Shown piece after piece: positions 45,149-54,468 of a stretch of DNA of 64,000 nt. The notes beneath the pieces were generated by a model, which saw only the letters and a program-made list of their open reading frames with translations, made no database searches and had not been told where the DNA came from. Origin of the DNA: an uncultured Desulfobulbus sp. GTDB lineage: Bacteria > Desulfobacterota > Desulfobulbia > Desulfobulbales > Desulfobulbaceae. Where the stretch lies: assembly GCF_963664075.1 (NCBI RefSeq), contig NZ_OY760916.1, positions 903,501 through 967,500 of the forward strand, read 5' to 3'. The translations under genes were made by a program, and so were the position numbers. The first letter of the stretch is position 1; the number at the start of each line of letters is the position of its first letter.

Positions 45149-45613
45149 ATGAAATGTCCTTACTGTGGTCATTTGGACAGTCGTGTTATTGATTCTCGCA
45201 TCAATAAAGATAAGACCATTACCAGGCGTCGTCGCGAATGCGATAGCTGCGCCCGTCGCTTTACGACTTACGAGCGTATCGAGCTGATGCTGCCCATGCT
45301 GATTAAGAAAGATGGACGGCGTGAGTCCTGGGATCGAGGTAAAATTGTGGCTGGTCTCGAAAAGGCCTGCGAGAAGTTACCTGTGAGCATGACGGATATC
45401 GATTCTTTTGTGGATAATATCGAGCAAAAATTGCAGGATTACGGCGGCAAAGAAATTCCCACCAGCCAGATCGGGCAGTGGATCATGGAGGCTTTGCCCG
45501 CCCTGGATGAAGTTGCCTATGTTCGTTTTGCTTCGGTGTATCGGCAATTTAAAGATGTTAACGAGTTCATGGACGAACTCAAGACATTTCTTGGCGAACG
45601 CAGAACTCACTAA
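45149..45613 (+). CDS. nrdR: Transcriptional regulator NrdR
   Basis: ATP/dATP-sensing repressor of ribonucleotide reductase genes. 154 residues: zinc ribbon [15 protein letters not shown]...[13 protein letters not shown] and ATP-cone domain ([13 protein letters not shown] [16 protein letters not shown]). ATG 45149 is set by the invariant MKCPYC start, although no ribosome site is visible in front of it; the message may be short-leadered. Confidence 0.95.
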   Translation: MKCPYCGHLDSRVIDSRINKDKTITRRRRECDSCARRFTTYERIELMLPMLIKKDGRRESWDRGKIVAGLEKACEKLPVSMTDIDSFVDNIEQKLQDYGGKEIPTSQIGQWIMEALPALDEVAYVRFASVYRQFKDVNEFMDELKTFLGERRTH

Positions 45614-45630
45614 ACAAACGAGGGTATTTC

Positions 45631-46731
45631 TTGCAGAACGAAGTGTACATGCAGCTCGCCATTGAAGAGGCCCGTAAAGGAATCGGTCGCACCACACCCA
45701 ATCCACCGGTGGGGGCGGTTATCGTCAACAGGGGGGAAATTGTTGGTCGCGGGTACCATAAAAAAGCTGGTACTCCCCATGCTGAGGTCAACGCCATCGC
45801 TGATGCCGGAGAAGCAGCCCGAGGCGGTACAATTTTTGTTACCCTGGAACCCTGTAACCATACCGGTCGTACTCCTCCATGTACCCGCGCGATTCTAGAG
45901 GCAGGTATTCAGGCTGTCGTTATTGGAGCCATGGATCCCAATCCCGGAGTTGCCGGCGGAGGCGCAGAGTTTTTATGCTCCCAGGGAGTGAATGTCAGCA
46001 CTGCCGTCCTGGAAGATGCCTGCAAAGATCTTATCCGTCCCTTTGTCAAATTGAGCTCCACCGGTTTGCCCTGGGTAATCATGAAGGCTGGGCTGAGCCT
46101 GGATGGAAAAATTGCCTATACAGCCGGGCAGGGCGGTTGCGTTACGGGGGGACAATCAGGGTGTCTCGTACACCAGCTGCGCGATCAGGTTGACGCAATA
46201 GTCATAGGCATAGGTACCGCGCTCAGTGATAATCCCAGCCTGACAACCAGGCTGCCCGATAAGGCCGATGCCCGCGATCCTTTGCGAATCATTCTTGATT
46301 CGCAGTTACGTTGTTCACCAGAGGCTCGAATGTTGCGTCAGAACTCGCAGGCTGCCACCTGGATCCTGTGTGGAGAGAATGCACCCCGAGAGCGGCGACA
46401 GGCTTTGGCTGATGCAGGTGCCATCGTCCACCTCCTTCCCCTCGATAATAACCAGCACCTGGATCTTCAGCAGGTTGTCCGTTTTTTGGGTAAGCAACAG
46501 CTCAGTTCAGTTCTCATTGAAGGGGGCGCTCAAATCCACGGCGCATTTTGGCAGGCAGGACTGGTCGATGAGGTGCAGCTCTTCTATGCACCGTTTTTCA
46601 TTGGTGAGCGGGGCGTTCCTTTAATTCAGGGATTCTATTTATCGGAAAAGCCTGCGAGCCTTCCCCTTGAGATTGACGTTTCGCATCGTGCCGGTGAGGA
46701 CTTTTTCCTGCGTGCTTTGGTTCGAAAATAA
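45631..46731 (+). CDS. ribD: Riboflavin biosynthesis deaminase/reductase
   Basis: Two successive steps of riboflavin synthesis. 366 residues: zinc deaminase domain (GTPHAEVNAI; EPCNHTGRTPPC) and C-terminal reductase domain (KAGLSLDGKIA, LIEGGAQIHGAFW). TTG 45631 with GAGGG 6 nt ahead is the likely start; ATG 45649 is the alternative. nrdR-ribD order is widespread. No other rib gene follows. Confidence 0.94.
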   Translation: MQNEVYMQLAIEEARKGIGRTTPNPPVGAVIVNRGEIVGRGYHKKAGTPHAEVNAIADAGEAARGGTIFVTLEPCNHTGRTPPCTRAILEAGIQAVVIGAMDPNPGVAGGGAEFLCSQGVNVSTAVLEDACKDLIRPFVKLSSTGLPWVIMKAGLSLDGKIAYTAGQGGCVTGGQSGCLVHQLRDQVDAIVIGIGTALSDNPSLTTRLPDKADARDPLRIILDSQLRCSPEARMLRQNSQAATWILCGENAPRERRQALADAGAIVHLLPLDNNQHLDLQQVVRFLGKQQLSSVLIEGGAQIHGAFWQAGLVDEVQLFYAPFFIGERGVPLIQGFYLSEKPASLPLEIDVSHRAGEDFFLRALVRK

Positions 46732-46764
46732 GTAGAGCTAGTAGCTTTCTAAGACACAAAAAAT

Positions 46765-46802
46765 CCTCTTCACTCAACTCGGAGTGAAGAGGGCTTTTTT
46801 TT
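46765..46802. terminator. Bidirectional terminator between convergent genes
   Basis: Eleven-base perfect stem CCTCTTCACTC / GAGTGAAGAGG with a 6-base loop, a T-run on the right and A-run on the left. It serves ribD (plus) and the sigma54 regulator (minus). Confidence 0.9.
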
Positions 46803-46829
46803 GACTACAGGGGGGCAGAAAACGCCTAG

Positions 46830-48167
46830 TTAATCGATTGCGTACTGAGTCAGTTTCCGATACAGGGTCTTGCGGCTGATCCCCAGAGTATCTGCAGTTT
46901 TTTGCCGATTGCCCCCATAGAAATCCAGCATCTTCAGAATGTGTTCCCTCTCAACCGAATCCAGGGTCAAAGCCGCTCCATTGGACTCTGAGGATTCCAC
47001 CAACTCTCGTGGCAGGCAGCGCTCGGTAATGATCCCGTTTTCAGCTAAGATAATCGACCGTTCGATAACGTTTCGTAACTCACGAATATTTCCCGGCCAG
47101 TTGTATTTGAGAATACAAGCCATGGCCTGCTCGACAATCCGGTAGTTGGTGTTATCGGGGCTAAGTGTTGTCAAAAAATAGTCCACCAGCAGCGGCAAGT
47201 CTTCTTTGCGATCTTTGAGGGACGGAATCTGGATACTAAAGGCGTTGATGCGATGAAAAAGGGCCTCGTTGAACCGATCCTTATCAACCTCTTCAGCAAG
47301 GTGGCGGTTGGTCGCAAAGAGAAAACGAATATTGACTTTCCTTTCTTCCTTCTCGCCAACCCGCCGGTAGGAACCTGTTTCAAGTACGCGTAACAGCGAG
47401 GCTTGTACCTCTAAGGGGAGGTCTCCGATCTCATCGAGAAAAAGGGTGGAGTCGTGGGCAAAGGACATCAACCCTTCCCTTGATTCGTTGGCCCCGGTAA
47501 AGGATCCCTTGATATGACCAAAGAGCTCACTACGGGCCAACTCCTTTTGCAGGGTCGCACAGTTTTTGACAATCATGGGGTTGGCCGCAAGGGGGGATCG
47601 CTGGTGGATCATGCGCGCGACCACATCCTTGCCCGCGCCCGATTCACCTGTGATCAGTACCGGAATGGAAGCTGGAGCAACCTTTTCGATCAGAAAGTGA
47701 ATATCGCGCATGGAGGCCGAGTTGCCGATAAAGCGCACCTTGTTTTGGTCCTGCCCGGTGGAATGACGCAGCATGGCGTTCTCACGCGATAACAACACCC
47801 GTTGGTGCGCCTTTTCAACGATAAGGTCCAGCCTGTCCAGATTAAAAGGCTTACGGATAAAATCACAGGCTCCGAGTTTCATCGCTTCAACAGCAATGTC
47901 CACGTCGCCGTGGCCGGTGATCATGATAACTTCAATATGGGGAATTGATTCCCGCACTTTGATGAGTAACTCCAGGTCCTGTACATCAGGCAGCCACAGA
48001 TCCATGATAATCACATCAAACCAGTGGCTGCGAATCATAGCCATGGCCTCGTTCCCGTCTGCGGCGGTGAGTATTTCTCTACGGTTGTTGGCCAGCTCCT
48101 TTTGCAGCAGCCGTCTGATTGATTCCTCGTCGTCTATGACAAGGATGGAATACTTTTCTCTGTCCAT
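46830..48167 (-). CDS. NtrC-family sigma54-dependent response regulator
   Basis: 445 residues: receiver (Asp56 in VIIMDLWLPDV), AAA+ domain (Walker A GESGAGKD, Walker B LFLDEIGDL) and Fis-type DNA-binding end (NRQKTADTLGISRKTLYRKL). The sigma54-contact loop reads GSFTGA instead of the usual GAFTGA. The start lies 34 bases inside the kinase gene, so the pair is co-translated. Probably controls the alcohol dehydrogenase operon it belongs to or other sigma54 promoters. Confidence 0.93.
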   Translation of the reverse strand: MDREKYSILVIDDEESIRRLLQKELANNRREILTAADGNEAMAMIRSHWFDVIIMDLWLPDVQDLELLIKVRESIPHIEVIMITGHGDVDIAVEAMKLGACDFIRKPFNLDRLDLIVEKAHQRVLLSRENAMLRHSTGQDQNKVRFIGNSASMRDIHFLIEKVAPASIPVLITGESGAGKDVVARMIHQRSPLAANPMIVKNCATLQKELARSELFGHIKGSFTGANESREGLMSFAHDSTLFLDEIGDLPLEVQASLLRVLETGSYRRVGEKEERKVNIRFLFATNRHLAEEVDKDRFNEALFHRINAFSIQIPSLKDRKEDLPLLVDYFLTTLSPDNTNYRIVEQAMACILKYNWPGNIRELRNVIERSIILAENGIITERCLPRELVESSESNGAALTLDSVEREHILKMLDFYGGNRQKTADTLGISRKTLYRKLTQYAID

Positions 48168-49363
48168 TCTTCTTCTTTAATTCCGGGGAGAGAAACACGA
48201 AATGCCGACCCAACGCCGACAGCGCTGGTCACATTGATGTCTCCATGATGATTTTTAACAATCGAATAACACGTTGAAAGTCCGATGCCGATTCCTTTTC
48301 CCACCGGTTTAGTGGTGAAAAAAGGCTCAAAAAGTTTGTCTTGATACTGCAGGGGAATACCGCATCCAGAGTCTTCGATAACCAGGGTGGCGCCACCAGA
48401 TTCATTGCTGTGGGTTTTGATTTGAATCATGCCGCCATCACTTGTGGCATCAAGAGCATTGGTCAACAAGTTGATGATGACCTGTTTCAGCTGGGATTCG
48501 TCACCGAGAATCGGAGGGAGGTCTTCCTGCAGATCCGTCTTGACCGTGAGGTCATGTTGCTCTTTAAAATGATGTTTTAAGATAAAGAGGGTATCGGTGA
48601 CACACTGATTCAAATCAATGTGAGCAAGGCTTGCTGCAGTGGGCCTTGAAAAGGTCAGCAAGGTCTGGACAATGTCGCGGCAACGCAAACACTCCTTGAT
48701 AATGGTCTGGGTGTACTCCTTGAAATCGCCGAAGAGCTCCTCATCGACCTGGCCTTCAAGTCGATTAATGCGGCGTTTGAGCCCTTGGGCAAAACCATTG
48801 ATAGCCGTGAGCGGGTTGTTGATTTCATGGGCGACGCCTGCTGCCAGAGCGCCAACCGTGGCCATCTTTTCTGCCTGGTAAAACTGTGCCTGGAACTCTT
48901 TTTCCAGGGTGACATCGCGCTTAAACAGAAGCACCTGCCGCTCACCGGTGGGGCTGGTCTTCAGCGGGGAGGCTATAATTTCGTAATGTTTGTAATCGTC
49001 ATTGACCTTATAAATACATAAGTCTTTGATGATTTCATCACGGTCCAGGGCTCGCAGGGCAGGGCAGTTGTCACAGCGGCCGGTGTGTCCACGAAAAATT
49101 TCATGACAGAAGCGCCCAATAGGATCTATCCCTGGAAACCAGTCAGTGAAGACGTGATTAACCCGTTGGATGGAGAGATCTTCATTGAGCACCACCATCA
49201 GGTCGGTAATCCCATCGAGAAGGGCTTGAATTTCTTTGCGTTTCTTCTCCAGCTCAAGGTTGGATCCCTTGAGTTGCTCGACCTTCTGCTGCAACTCCTG
49301 ATAAAATCCCAGCTTACAGTGTTCAATGCCAACGAGATCTTCTAAGGTCGTATAGTGTGGCAT
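48134..49363 (-). CDS. Cytoplasmic PAS sensor histidine kinase
   Basis: 409 residues, no membrane segment. Short coiled coil (about 15-45), PAS domain (about 48-165) containing a Cys/His-rich insert (FCHEIFRGHTGRCDNCPALR), HisKA with acceptor in GALAAGVAHEINNPLTAING, and ATPase domain (NLLTNALDATSDGG, DSGCGIPLQYQDKLFEPFF). GGAGGT lies 6 nt ahead of ATG 49363, which overlaps the stop of the dehydrogenase gene (TAATG). The Cys-rich PAS could sense redox state or metal. Confidence 0.93.
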   Translation of the reverse strand: MPHYTTLEDLVGIEHCKLGFYQELQQKVEQLKGSNLELEKKRKEIQALLDGITDLMVVLNEDLSIQRVNHVFTDWFPGIDPIGRFCHEIFRGHTGRCDNCPALRALDRDEIIKDLCIYKVNDDYKHYEIIASPLKTSPTGERQVLLFKRDVTLEKEFQAQFYQAEKMATVGALAAGVAHEINNPLTAINGFAQGLKRRINRLEGQVDEELFGDFKEYTQTIIKECLRCRDIVQTLLTFSRPTAASLAHIDLNQCVTDTLFILKHHFKEQHDLTVKTDLQEDLPPILGDESQLKQVIINLLTNALDATSDGGMIQIKTHSNESGGATLVIEDSGCGIPLQYQDKLFEPFFTTKPVGKGIGIGLSTCYSIVKNHHGDINVTSAVGVGSAFRVSLPGIKEEEWTEKSIPSLS

Positions 49364-50712
49364 TACCACACCTCCTCACAGATCTGATAGAACTCCTCCC
49401 AGGTGGCGGGCCGAGGATTGGTCAGGTTACAGGCATCATGAACAGCCATTTTGCACAGGGATTCCAGATGGTGGCGTTCACTTTCAGGAATGAGTTGCGA
49501 GAGGCGCAGGGCCACGTCAAAGGAGGCAAAGAACTCGTCGAGTTTTTCGATCCCAGCCAGGGCGGTTTCCCGGTCTGTACCGACCTGACGCTTGACAATA
49601 AGGCGCCCAATATCGGCCATTCGCTGGGTATTGATTCCCATGTTAAAGCGCATGACACTGGTCAGTAGTATGGGGTGAACGACACCATGGCGCATATCAA
49701 AATGGCCGCCAAGTGCATGGGCCAGAGCATGTTCCGCTCCCAGTCCGGCATTGGAGAAGGCCATGGAGGCAGACACCGAGGCAATACTCAACTGCTCCAG
49801 GGAATCAAGCGATCGTGTGGCTACAGCACGCTGCAGGTTGTTGAGAATCAGGTCAATGGCCCGCAATGAGTGAATCTCGGTGAAGGGTGAGGCTATGCGG
49901 GACATGTACGCTTCAATGGCATGGGCCAGAGCATCCACTGCAGACTGGATAATCAAGGACTCGGTTTTCGTCCGCAGGATCAGGGGGTCAACAATAGAGA
50001 TGTTGGGGACCAGTGTCCGAGTGATGATGGACATTTTGACCCCACGTTTCATGTCGGTGATAATACAAAATTGACTGATGTCAGATCCGCTTCCCGCCGT
50101 GGTCGTAATAAAGAGCATGGGAGGCAGAGGACGCTGAACGCGGTTAGCCCCCTCGTAATCGCGTATCCGTCCACCGTTACTGGCAATAATGGCGATGCCC
50201 TTGGCTGTATCAAGAGCACTGCCTCCGCCGATGGCGATGATGACGTCTGTGCCGTTTTTCGAATAGAACTCCGCTCCCTGCTCGATCTGAAAATCCCGAG
50301 GGTTTGAAGTAACTCCTGGGTAATAGACCCACTTTATGCCTTCTTTCTCCAGGATGTCCATCAGGCGCTGGAGCCAGCCAGCCTCCTCAATGCCATCGTC
50401 ACTGACTAGAAAGACTTTTTTAGCGCCCAGACGGAGCGCGCACTGCCCTGCGTAGTTAAGGCTTCCACGGCCAAAGATAATTTCGGGAATAGCAAATTTT
50501 GTTATATCCATGAAACCTGATTCTGGGGATTGCGAATGATCGGTAATACTGAAAATATGGGCTAAATCAAGGATGGGAGATGTGGAGAATTCCTCAATTT
50601 CCGCACCCTCTCTATACATATAGTCCACCGCAGTTGTGGGGACAGGGCGTTGAAATCGTGGCTGGGCAACGGAGCCATCCTTGGCGTGCAGGGTTGACAT
50701 TGCATCTTTCAT
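49363..50712 (-). CDS. Iron-containing alcohol dehydrogenase with N-terminal extension
   Basis: Group III NAD-dependent alcohol dehydrogenase, 449 residues. Seen: AIGGGSALDTAKGIAI, TTAGSGSDISQFCIITD, VDALAHAIEAYMS and GAEHALAHALGGHFDMRHG, which carry the iron ligands (Asp and His). The enzyme proper begins near residue 67 (MDITKFAIPEIIFGRGSL). The first ~66 residues are an unusual extension of no recognised family, but its ATG 50712 has a good AGAGGT 7 nt ahead, better than the internal start. First gene of a dehydrogenase-kinase-regulator operon. Confidence 0.9.
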   Translation of the reverse strand: MKDAMSTLHAKDGSVAQPRFQRPVPTTAVDYMYREGAEIEEFSTSPILDLAHIFSITDHSQSPESGFMDITKFAIPEIIFGRGSLNYAGQCALRLGAKKVFLVSDDGIEEAGWLQRLMDILEKEGIKWVYYPGVTSNPRDFQIEQGAEFYSKNGTDVIIAIGGGSALDTAKGIAIIASNGGRIRDYEGANRVQRPLPPMLFITTTAGSGSDISQFCIITDMKRGVKMSIITRTLVPNISIVDPLILRTKTESLIIQSAVDALAHAIEAYMSRIASPFTEIHSLRAIDLILNNLQRAVATRSLDSLEQLSIASVSASMAFSNAGLGAEHALAHALGGHFDMRHGVVHPILLTSVMRFNMGINTQRMADIGRLIVKRQVGTDRETALAGIEKLDEFFASFDVALRLSQLIPESERHHLESLCKMAVHDACNLTNPRPATWEEFYQICEEVW

Positions 50713-51233
50713 GCCGAATACCTCTGTATTTGCGGGAGGCTTTTTTAAAGAAAAAAAGGTGGGTTGAAATGACCCTTCTCATTGGAGTGAGGTGTGATCG
50801 GGCAGGTTATGTATTTCCTATATTACCATGAAGAGAGGGAAAAACGAAGAAACAATAGGGTCAGATTGACTCTTTGGGTTGTTTGTTTCGGGGAAAAATG
50901 ACCCGTTTTTGAGCGCGGTGCCGAGGAAGTCGCTGGGAAAATGAGTGCCCATAACTAGAATCTGCGGCGGGATGAGAGAAAGGCCATACAAGCAGTTGAT
51001 TCTACCCTGCATTATGAGTATTGTTTTTCTTCCAGCTCTTTAAATGAGTTATCATCATTTTTCTTGATTGTTATCATGAGTTTTTTTCTTGACTTTCCAC
51101 GCCCGTATATTAAATATCACCGTGACTGAATGCTGGTTCAGTTTTATTTTTCATAGGAAGTGAATCCGGCAACTCGAGTCGGAATTATGTAGGCTAATTT
51201 TCTCACACGAATAAAACCAGAGAGGGAAAAGTT
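50713..51233. other. 521-base divergent intergenic region
   Basis: Between the minus-strand dehydrogenase operon and sat. No gene seen. The left part has mirror-like TGACCC/GGGTCA copies (around 50768, 50860 and 50909). The right part holds the sat promoter with a tandem repeat (51048-51116) and an approximately 115-base leader. No sigma54 -24/-12 box is obvious for the dehydrogenase operon. Confidence 0.5.
51048..51116 (+). promoter_or_regulatory. sat promoter with tandem direct repeat
   Basis: TTGACT (51089-51094), 16 bases, TAAATA (51111-51116). Immediately upstream, GTTATCATcaTTTTTCTTGA (51048-51067) is repeated, with a few extra bases, at 51070-51092; the end of the second copy is the -35 box. 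The first copy therefore offers a duplicate TTGA. Confidence 0.6.
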
Positions 51234-52514
51234 ATGAGTTCAAAATTGGTAGCGCCTCACGGCGGTAAAGGTCTTGTATGTGCCCTGCTTGAAGGCGCTG
51301 AGCGTGAAGCAGAGTTGAAAAAAGCCGCTGGCTTGAAGCAGGTTGAGATCACCGCTCGCGCTAAAGGCGACCTGATCATGATGGGTATTGGTGGCTTTTC
51401 TCCGCTCTCCGGCTTCATGACCAAAGCTGACTGGAAAGGTGTTTGCGAGAATTTCACCATGGCAGACGGCACCTTCTGGCCGGTACCGATCACCCTGGAC
51501 GTTTCTGCTGCTGACGCTGCAGAGATCAAAGAAGGTGACGAGATCGCTCTGGTTGCTAAAGGCGAGACCTACGCTACCATGAAGGTCACCGAGAAATTCG
51601 AGATGACCGAAGCCGACAAACGTTGGGAGTGCGAGAAAGTATTCAAAGGCGAAGGCGAAGAGTCTGAGGGTGACAAATTCTGGGAGATCGCTCCTGAGGA
51701 TCATCCTGGCGTAATCATGGTTATGGGCCAGAAAGAGTTCAACCTCGCCGGTCCTGTTAAAGTTCTCTCCGAGGGTGAGTACCCCAAAGAGTACCCGGGT
51801 GTATACCTGAAACCTGCTGAGACCCGCGCTATGTTTGACGAGCGTGGTTGGGCTAACGTTGCTGCCCTGCAGCTGCGTAACCCGATGCATCGTAGCCATG
51901 AGTTCCTGGCCAAGATCGCAATCGAGGTATGTGACGGTTGTCTGATCCACAGCTTGATCGGTAACCTCAAACCGGGCGACATTCCTGCCGATACCCGTGT
52001 TGAAGCTATCAAAATCCTTATCGAGAACTACTTCGTCAAAGAGAACGTAATCAACGCTGGTTACCCGCTTGACATGCGTTACGCTGGTCCTCGCGAAGGT
52101 CTGCTCCACGCTACCTTCCGTCAGAACTACGGTGTAAACAACATGCTGATCGGTCGTGACCACGCTGGTGTTGGTGACTTTTACGGTCTGTTCGAGGCTC
52201 AGCAGATTTTTGATCGCATCCCCGTAACCGGTGACGATTCCAAAGACCTGCTCTGCAAGCCGATGAAAATCGACTGGACCTTCTACTGCCACAAATGTGA
52301 CGGTATGGCTTCTCTGCGTACATGTCCGCATACCAAAGAGGATCGCGTTATCCTTTCTGGTACCAAACTGCGTAAAGCGCTCTCTGATGGTGCTCCGGTT
52401 GTTGACCACTTCGGTCGCGAAGAGGTACTGGTTCACCTGCGCGCATACTATGCTGGCCTGACCGAGAAGGTTGAGGTTAAAATGCAGGGTGCTGCTTCTG
52501 GCGCTGCAATGTAA
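51234..52514 (+). CDS. sat: Sulfate adenylyltransferase (ATP sulfurylase)
   Basis: Activates sulfate with ATP to adenosine phosphosulfate, the first step of dissimilatory sulfate reduction. 426 residues; nucleotide-binding [15 protein letters not shown] and [20 protein letters not shown], plus a Cys/His zinc or metal site ([16 protein letters not shown]) typical of enzymes from sulfate reducers. AGAGGGAAAAGTT precedes ATG 51234. Codon use is extremely biased (GCT, GGT, AAA, CTG), stronger than in any neighbour, marking very high expression. apr and dsr genes are not in the window. Confidence 0.97.
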   Translation: MSSKLVAPHGGKGLVCALLEGAEREAELKKAAGLKQVEITARAKGDLIMMGIGGFSPLSGFMTKADWKGVCENFTMADGTFWPVPITLDVSAADAAEIKEGDEIALVAKGETYATMKVTEKFEMTEADKRWECEKVFKGEGEESEGDKFWEIAPEDHPGVIMVMGQKEFNLAGPVKVLSEGEYPKEYPGVYLKPAETRAMFDERGWANVAALQLRNPMHRSHEFLAKIAIEVCDGCLIHSLIGNLKPGDIPADTRVEAIKILIENYFVKENVINAGYPLDMRYAGPREGLLHATFRQNYGVNNMLIGRDHAGVGDFYGLFEAQQIFDRIPVTGDDSKDLLCKPMKIDWTFYCHKCDGMASLRTCPHTKEDRVILSGTKLRKALSDGAPVVDHFGREEVLVHLRAYYAGLTEKVEVKMQGAASGAAM

Positions 52515-52546
52515 GACCCGCTTCTTCTAGTAAGCGTTTTTGTTGT

Positions 52547-52584
52547 AAAGGAGATGTCGCCTTCGGGGGACATCTCCTTTTTTA
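52547..52584 (+). terminator. sat terminator
   Basis: Twelve-base perfect stem AAAGGAGATGTC / GACATCTCCTTT with a C/G-rich loop, then T-run. Confidence 0.93.
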
Positions 52585-52645
52585 TTGCAAAGTGCGAAAC
52601 TCTACAGTAGGGACGGCTCAGGGAGAATTCAGAAACGAGGATATG

Positions 52646-53743
52646 ATGGAGCAGACAATAGAGGTTGGATTGGGAGAGCGGAGCTATCCCATTCGTATCG
52701 GCAGCAAAATGATTATGCAGGTTGGGCCTGCTTTACAGGAAAAACCGGCAGGGAAGCGTTATGCTATCATCAGCGATGATCAGGTTGCAGCCCTCTATGG
52801 CGAAGCCTTGGTTCGATCGTTGTCAGGAGCAGGACTTGCTTGCGAGCTGATCACCTTCCCCCATGGGGAGGCCAGCAAGAACCTTGCTACCATTGGCCAA
52901 CTGGCAAGCGAGCTTGCTGAGCGTGGCTTTGATCGAAAAGATGCGCTCATTGCCCTGGGAGGGGGCGTCACTGGAGATATCACCGGTTTTCTGGCCGCTA
53001 TCTACATGCGTGGGATTCCCTTTGTTCAGGTGCCGACCTCTTTACTTGCCCAGGTGGATAGCTCCGTGGGCGGGAAGACGGGCGTTGATATTCCCCAGGG
53101 GAAAAATCTGGTTGGCTGCTTTTATCAGCCCCAGGCTGTTTTTATCGATACCGATGTGCTTGCAACCCTGCCACGGGAAGAGTTCTTAGGGGGCATGGCC
53201 GAGGTGATCAAGTACGGGGCCTCCATTGATGCCGAGTTTTTTAATTGGCTTGGTGAACATCGCGTCGCTATTTTGAATCTTGATGCCGCCTCTATCATTT
53301 ACATGGTCCGCCGTTGTTGTGAGATGAAAGCGGATGTGGTTGCAAAGGACGAACGGGAAGGGGGACTCAGGCGTATTCTCAATTTTGGCCACACCATCGG
53401 GCATGCAGTGGAGGCGGCTTCCGGCTACCAGCTTATCCATGGATTTGCCGTGGCCATTGGCATGCAGGCGGTGACCGAGCTGGCTGTGCGTGCCGGGGTT
53501 GCTTCTCGCGCATGCCTTGATGCGGTTAACGAGTTGCTGGTCGCCTATGAACTGCCAGTGAGTATCCCCGCAGACTATTGCCTTGAGGACTTACGAGGGT
53601 ATCTCCAGACCGATAAAAAAACAGTTGGAGGCCGTGTCTTTTTTGTTCTTCCGCAAGCAGTGGGTAAGGTCTGTATTACCGATGCGGTTGCTGAAGAGCA
53701 TATTGACGCTGTACTTGCACGTCAGCCTCTAGACCAAAAATAA
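52646..53743 (+). CDS. aroB: 3-dehydroquinate synthase
   Basis: Second step of the shikimate pathway. 365 residues: ALGGGVTGDITGFLAA, VQVPTSLLAQVDSSVGGKTG, GMAEVIKYG and the zinc His region NFGHTIGHAVEAASGY. Two adjacent ATG codons (52643 and 52646); GAGG at 52637-52640 suits the second. The frame is open to 52592 inside the terminator tail and is not used. Confidence 0.95.
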   Translation: MEQTIEVGLGERSYPIRIGSKMIMQVGPALQEKPAGKRYAIISDDQVAALYGEALVRSLSGAGLACELITFPHGEASKNLATIGQLASELAERGFDRKDALIALGGGVTGDITGFLAAIYMRGIPFVQVPTSLLAQVDSSVGGKTGVDIPQGKNLVGCFYQPQAVFIDTDVLATLPREEFLGGMAEVIKYGASIDAEFFNWLGEHRVAILNLDAASIIYMVRRCCEMKADVVAKDEREGGLRRILNFGHTIGHAVEAASGYQLIHGFAVAIGMQAVTELAVRAGVASRACLDAVNELLVAYELPVSIPADYCLEDLRGYLQTDKKTVGGRVFFVLPQAVGKVCITDAVAEEHIDAVLARQPLDQK

Positions 53744-53773
53744 TCTGGGCTGCACAGGAGCTTGCACACTGCT

Positions 53774-54265
53774 ATGCCGATCTACGAATTTTTCTGTGAC
53801 GACTGTAATACGGTTTTTAACTTTTTCTCCCAGCGGCCGAATACCGAGAAGCGTCCGGCCTGTCCCAAGTGCGGTCGTCCAGAGTTGCAGAAGATGATGT
53901 CCACCTTCGCTACCATCGGCAAGGCCAGGGAAGACGATGGTGATGATCCCTTTGCCGGGCTTGATGAATCCAAGATGGAGCAGGCCATGGCATCGCTTAT
54001 GCGTGAGGCCGAAAATGTCAACGAGGATGATCCCCGCCAGGTCGCACAGTTGATGCGTACGTTCGCCGACAAGACAGGGCTCAATCTCGGAGATTCCATG
54101 GAAGAGGCCATCGCTCGCATGGAGTCTGGAGAAGATCCAGATCAGATCGAGCGGGAAATGGGGGATCTGCTGGAAGGCGACGAACCCTTTAGCCTGGAAG
54201 CGATGAAAAAGAAGGTCCGAGGCAAACGACCACCGATTCATGATGAGACCCTCTATGACTTATAA
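53774..54265 (+). CDS. FmdB-family zinc-ribbon protein
   Basis: 163 residues. N-terminal zinc ribbon MPIYEFFCDDCNTVF...CPKCGRPELQKMMS of the FmdB type (putative regulatory or assembly protein), then an acidic, helical tail (EDDGDDPFAGLDESKMEQAM) of unknown role. Starts 30 bases after aroB; AGGAG lies 13 nt from ATG 53774, so the start is slightly uncertain. Confidence 0.85.
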   Translation: MPIYEFFCDDCNTVFNFFSQRPNTEKRPACPKCGRPELQKMMSTFATIGKAREDDGDDPFAGLDESKMEQAMASLMREAENVNEDDPRQVAQLMRTFADKTGLNLGDSMEEAIARMESGEDPDQIEREMGDLLEGDEPFSLEAMKKKVRGKRPPIHDETLYDL

Positions 54266-54292
54266 CCCTTTTTGAGCGCCAAAACGTAACGG

Positions 54293-54332
54293 ATCCCCCA
54301 CTCGAGTATTTTCGAGCTGGGGGATTTTTTTT
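54293..54332 (+). terminator. Terminator after the FmdB gene
   Basis: ATCCCCCA / TGGGGGAT stem with an inner CTCGA / TCGAG pairing, followed by eight T. Confidence 0.92.
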
Positions 54333-54341
54333 GAGGCTTGA

Positions 54342-54467
54342 CCTTGAATCCGTGAGCATGCCCCTAAGGGCGGCGGGTGAAACTGAAAAATACCTGAATT
54401 TGTTAAAAAACGTCGTCTCATTATAGAGATGCGTTGTTCGGTGCCCACCCGCCGTCACGGATTCAGG
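54342..54467. repeat. Inverted pair of the dispersed repeat (copies C and D)
   Basis: Left copy: CCTTGAATCCGTGA (54342-54355), then 15 unrelated bases, then CGGCGGGTG (54371-54379). Right copy on the opposite strand (54431-54467): CCTGAATCCGTGACGGCGGG, then TGGGCACCGAACAACGC. The whole looks like a 125-base element with terminal inverted repeats and an AT-rich centre, or two REP-like units facing each other. No gene lies inside. Confidence 0.7.
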
Positions 54468-54468
54468 C

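Noticed and set aside
51240..52436. A 398-codon open frame on the minus strand opposite sat
   Set aside because: It is the mirror of extreme codon bias in sat; the translated text has no family resemblance and no ribosome site.
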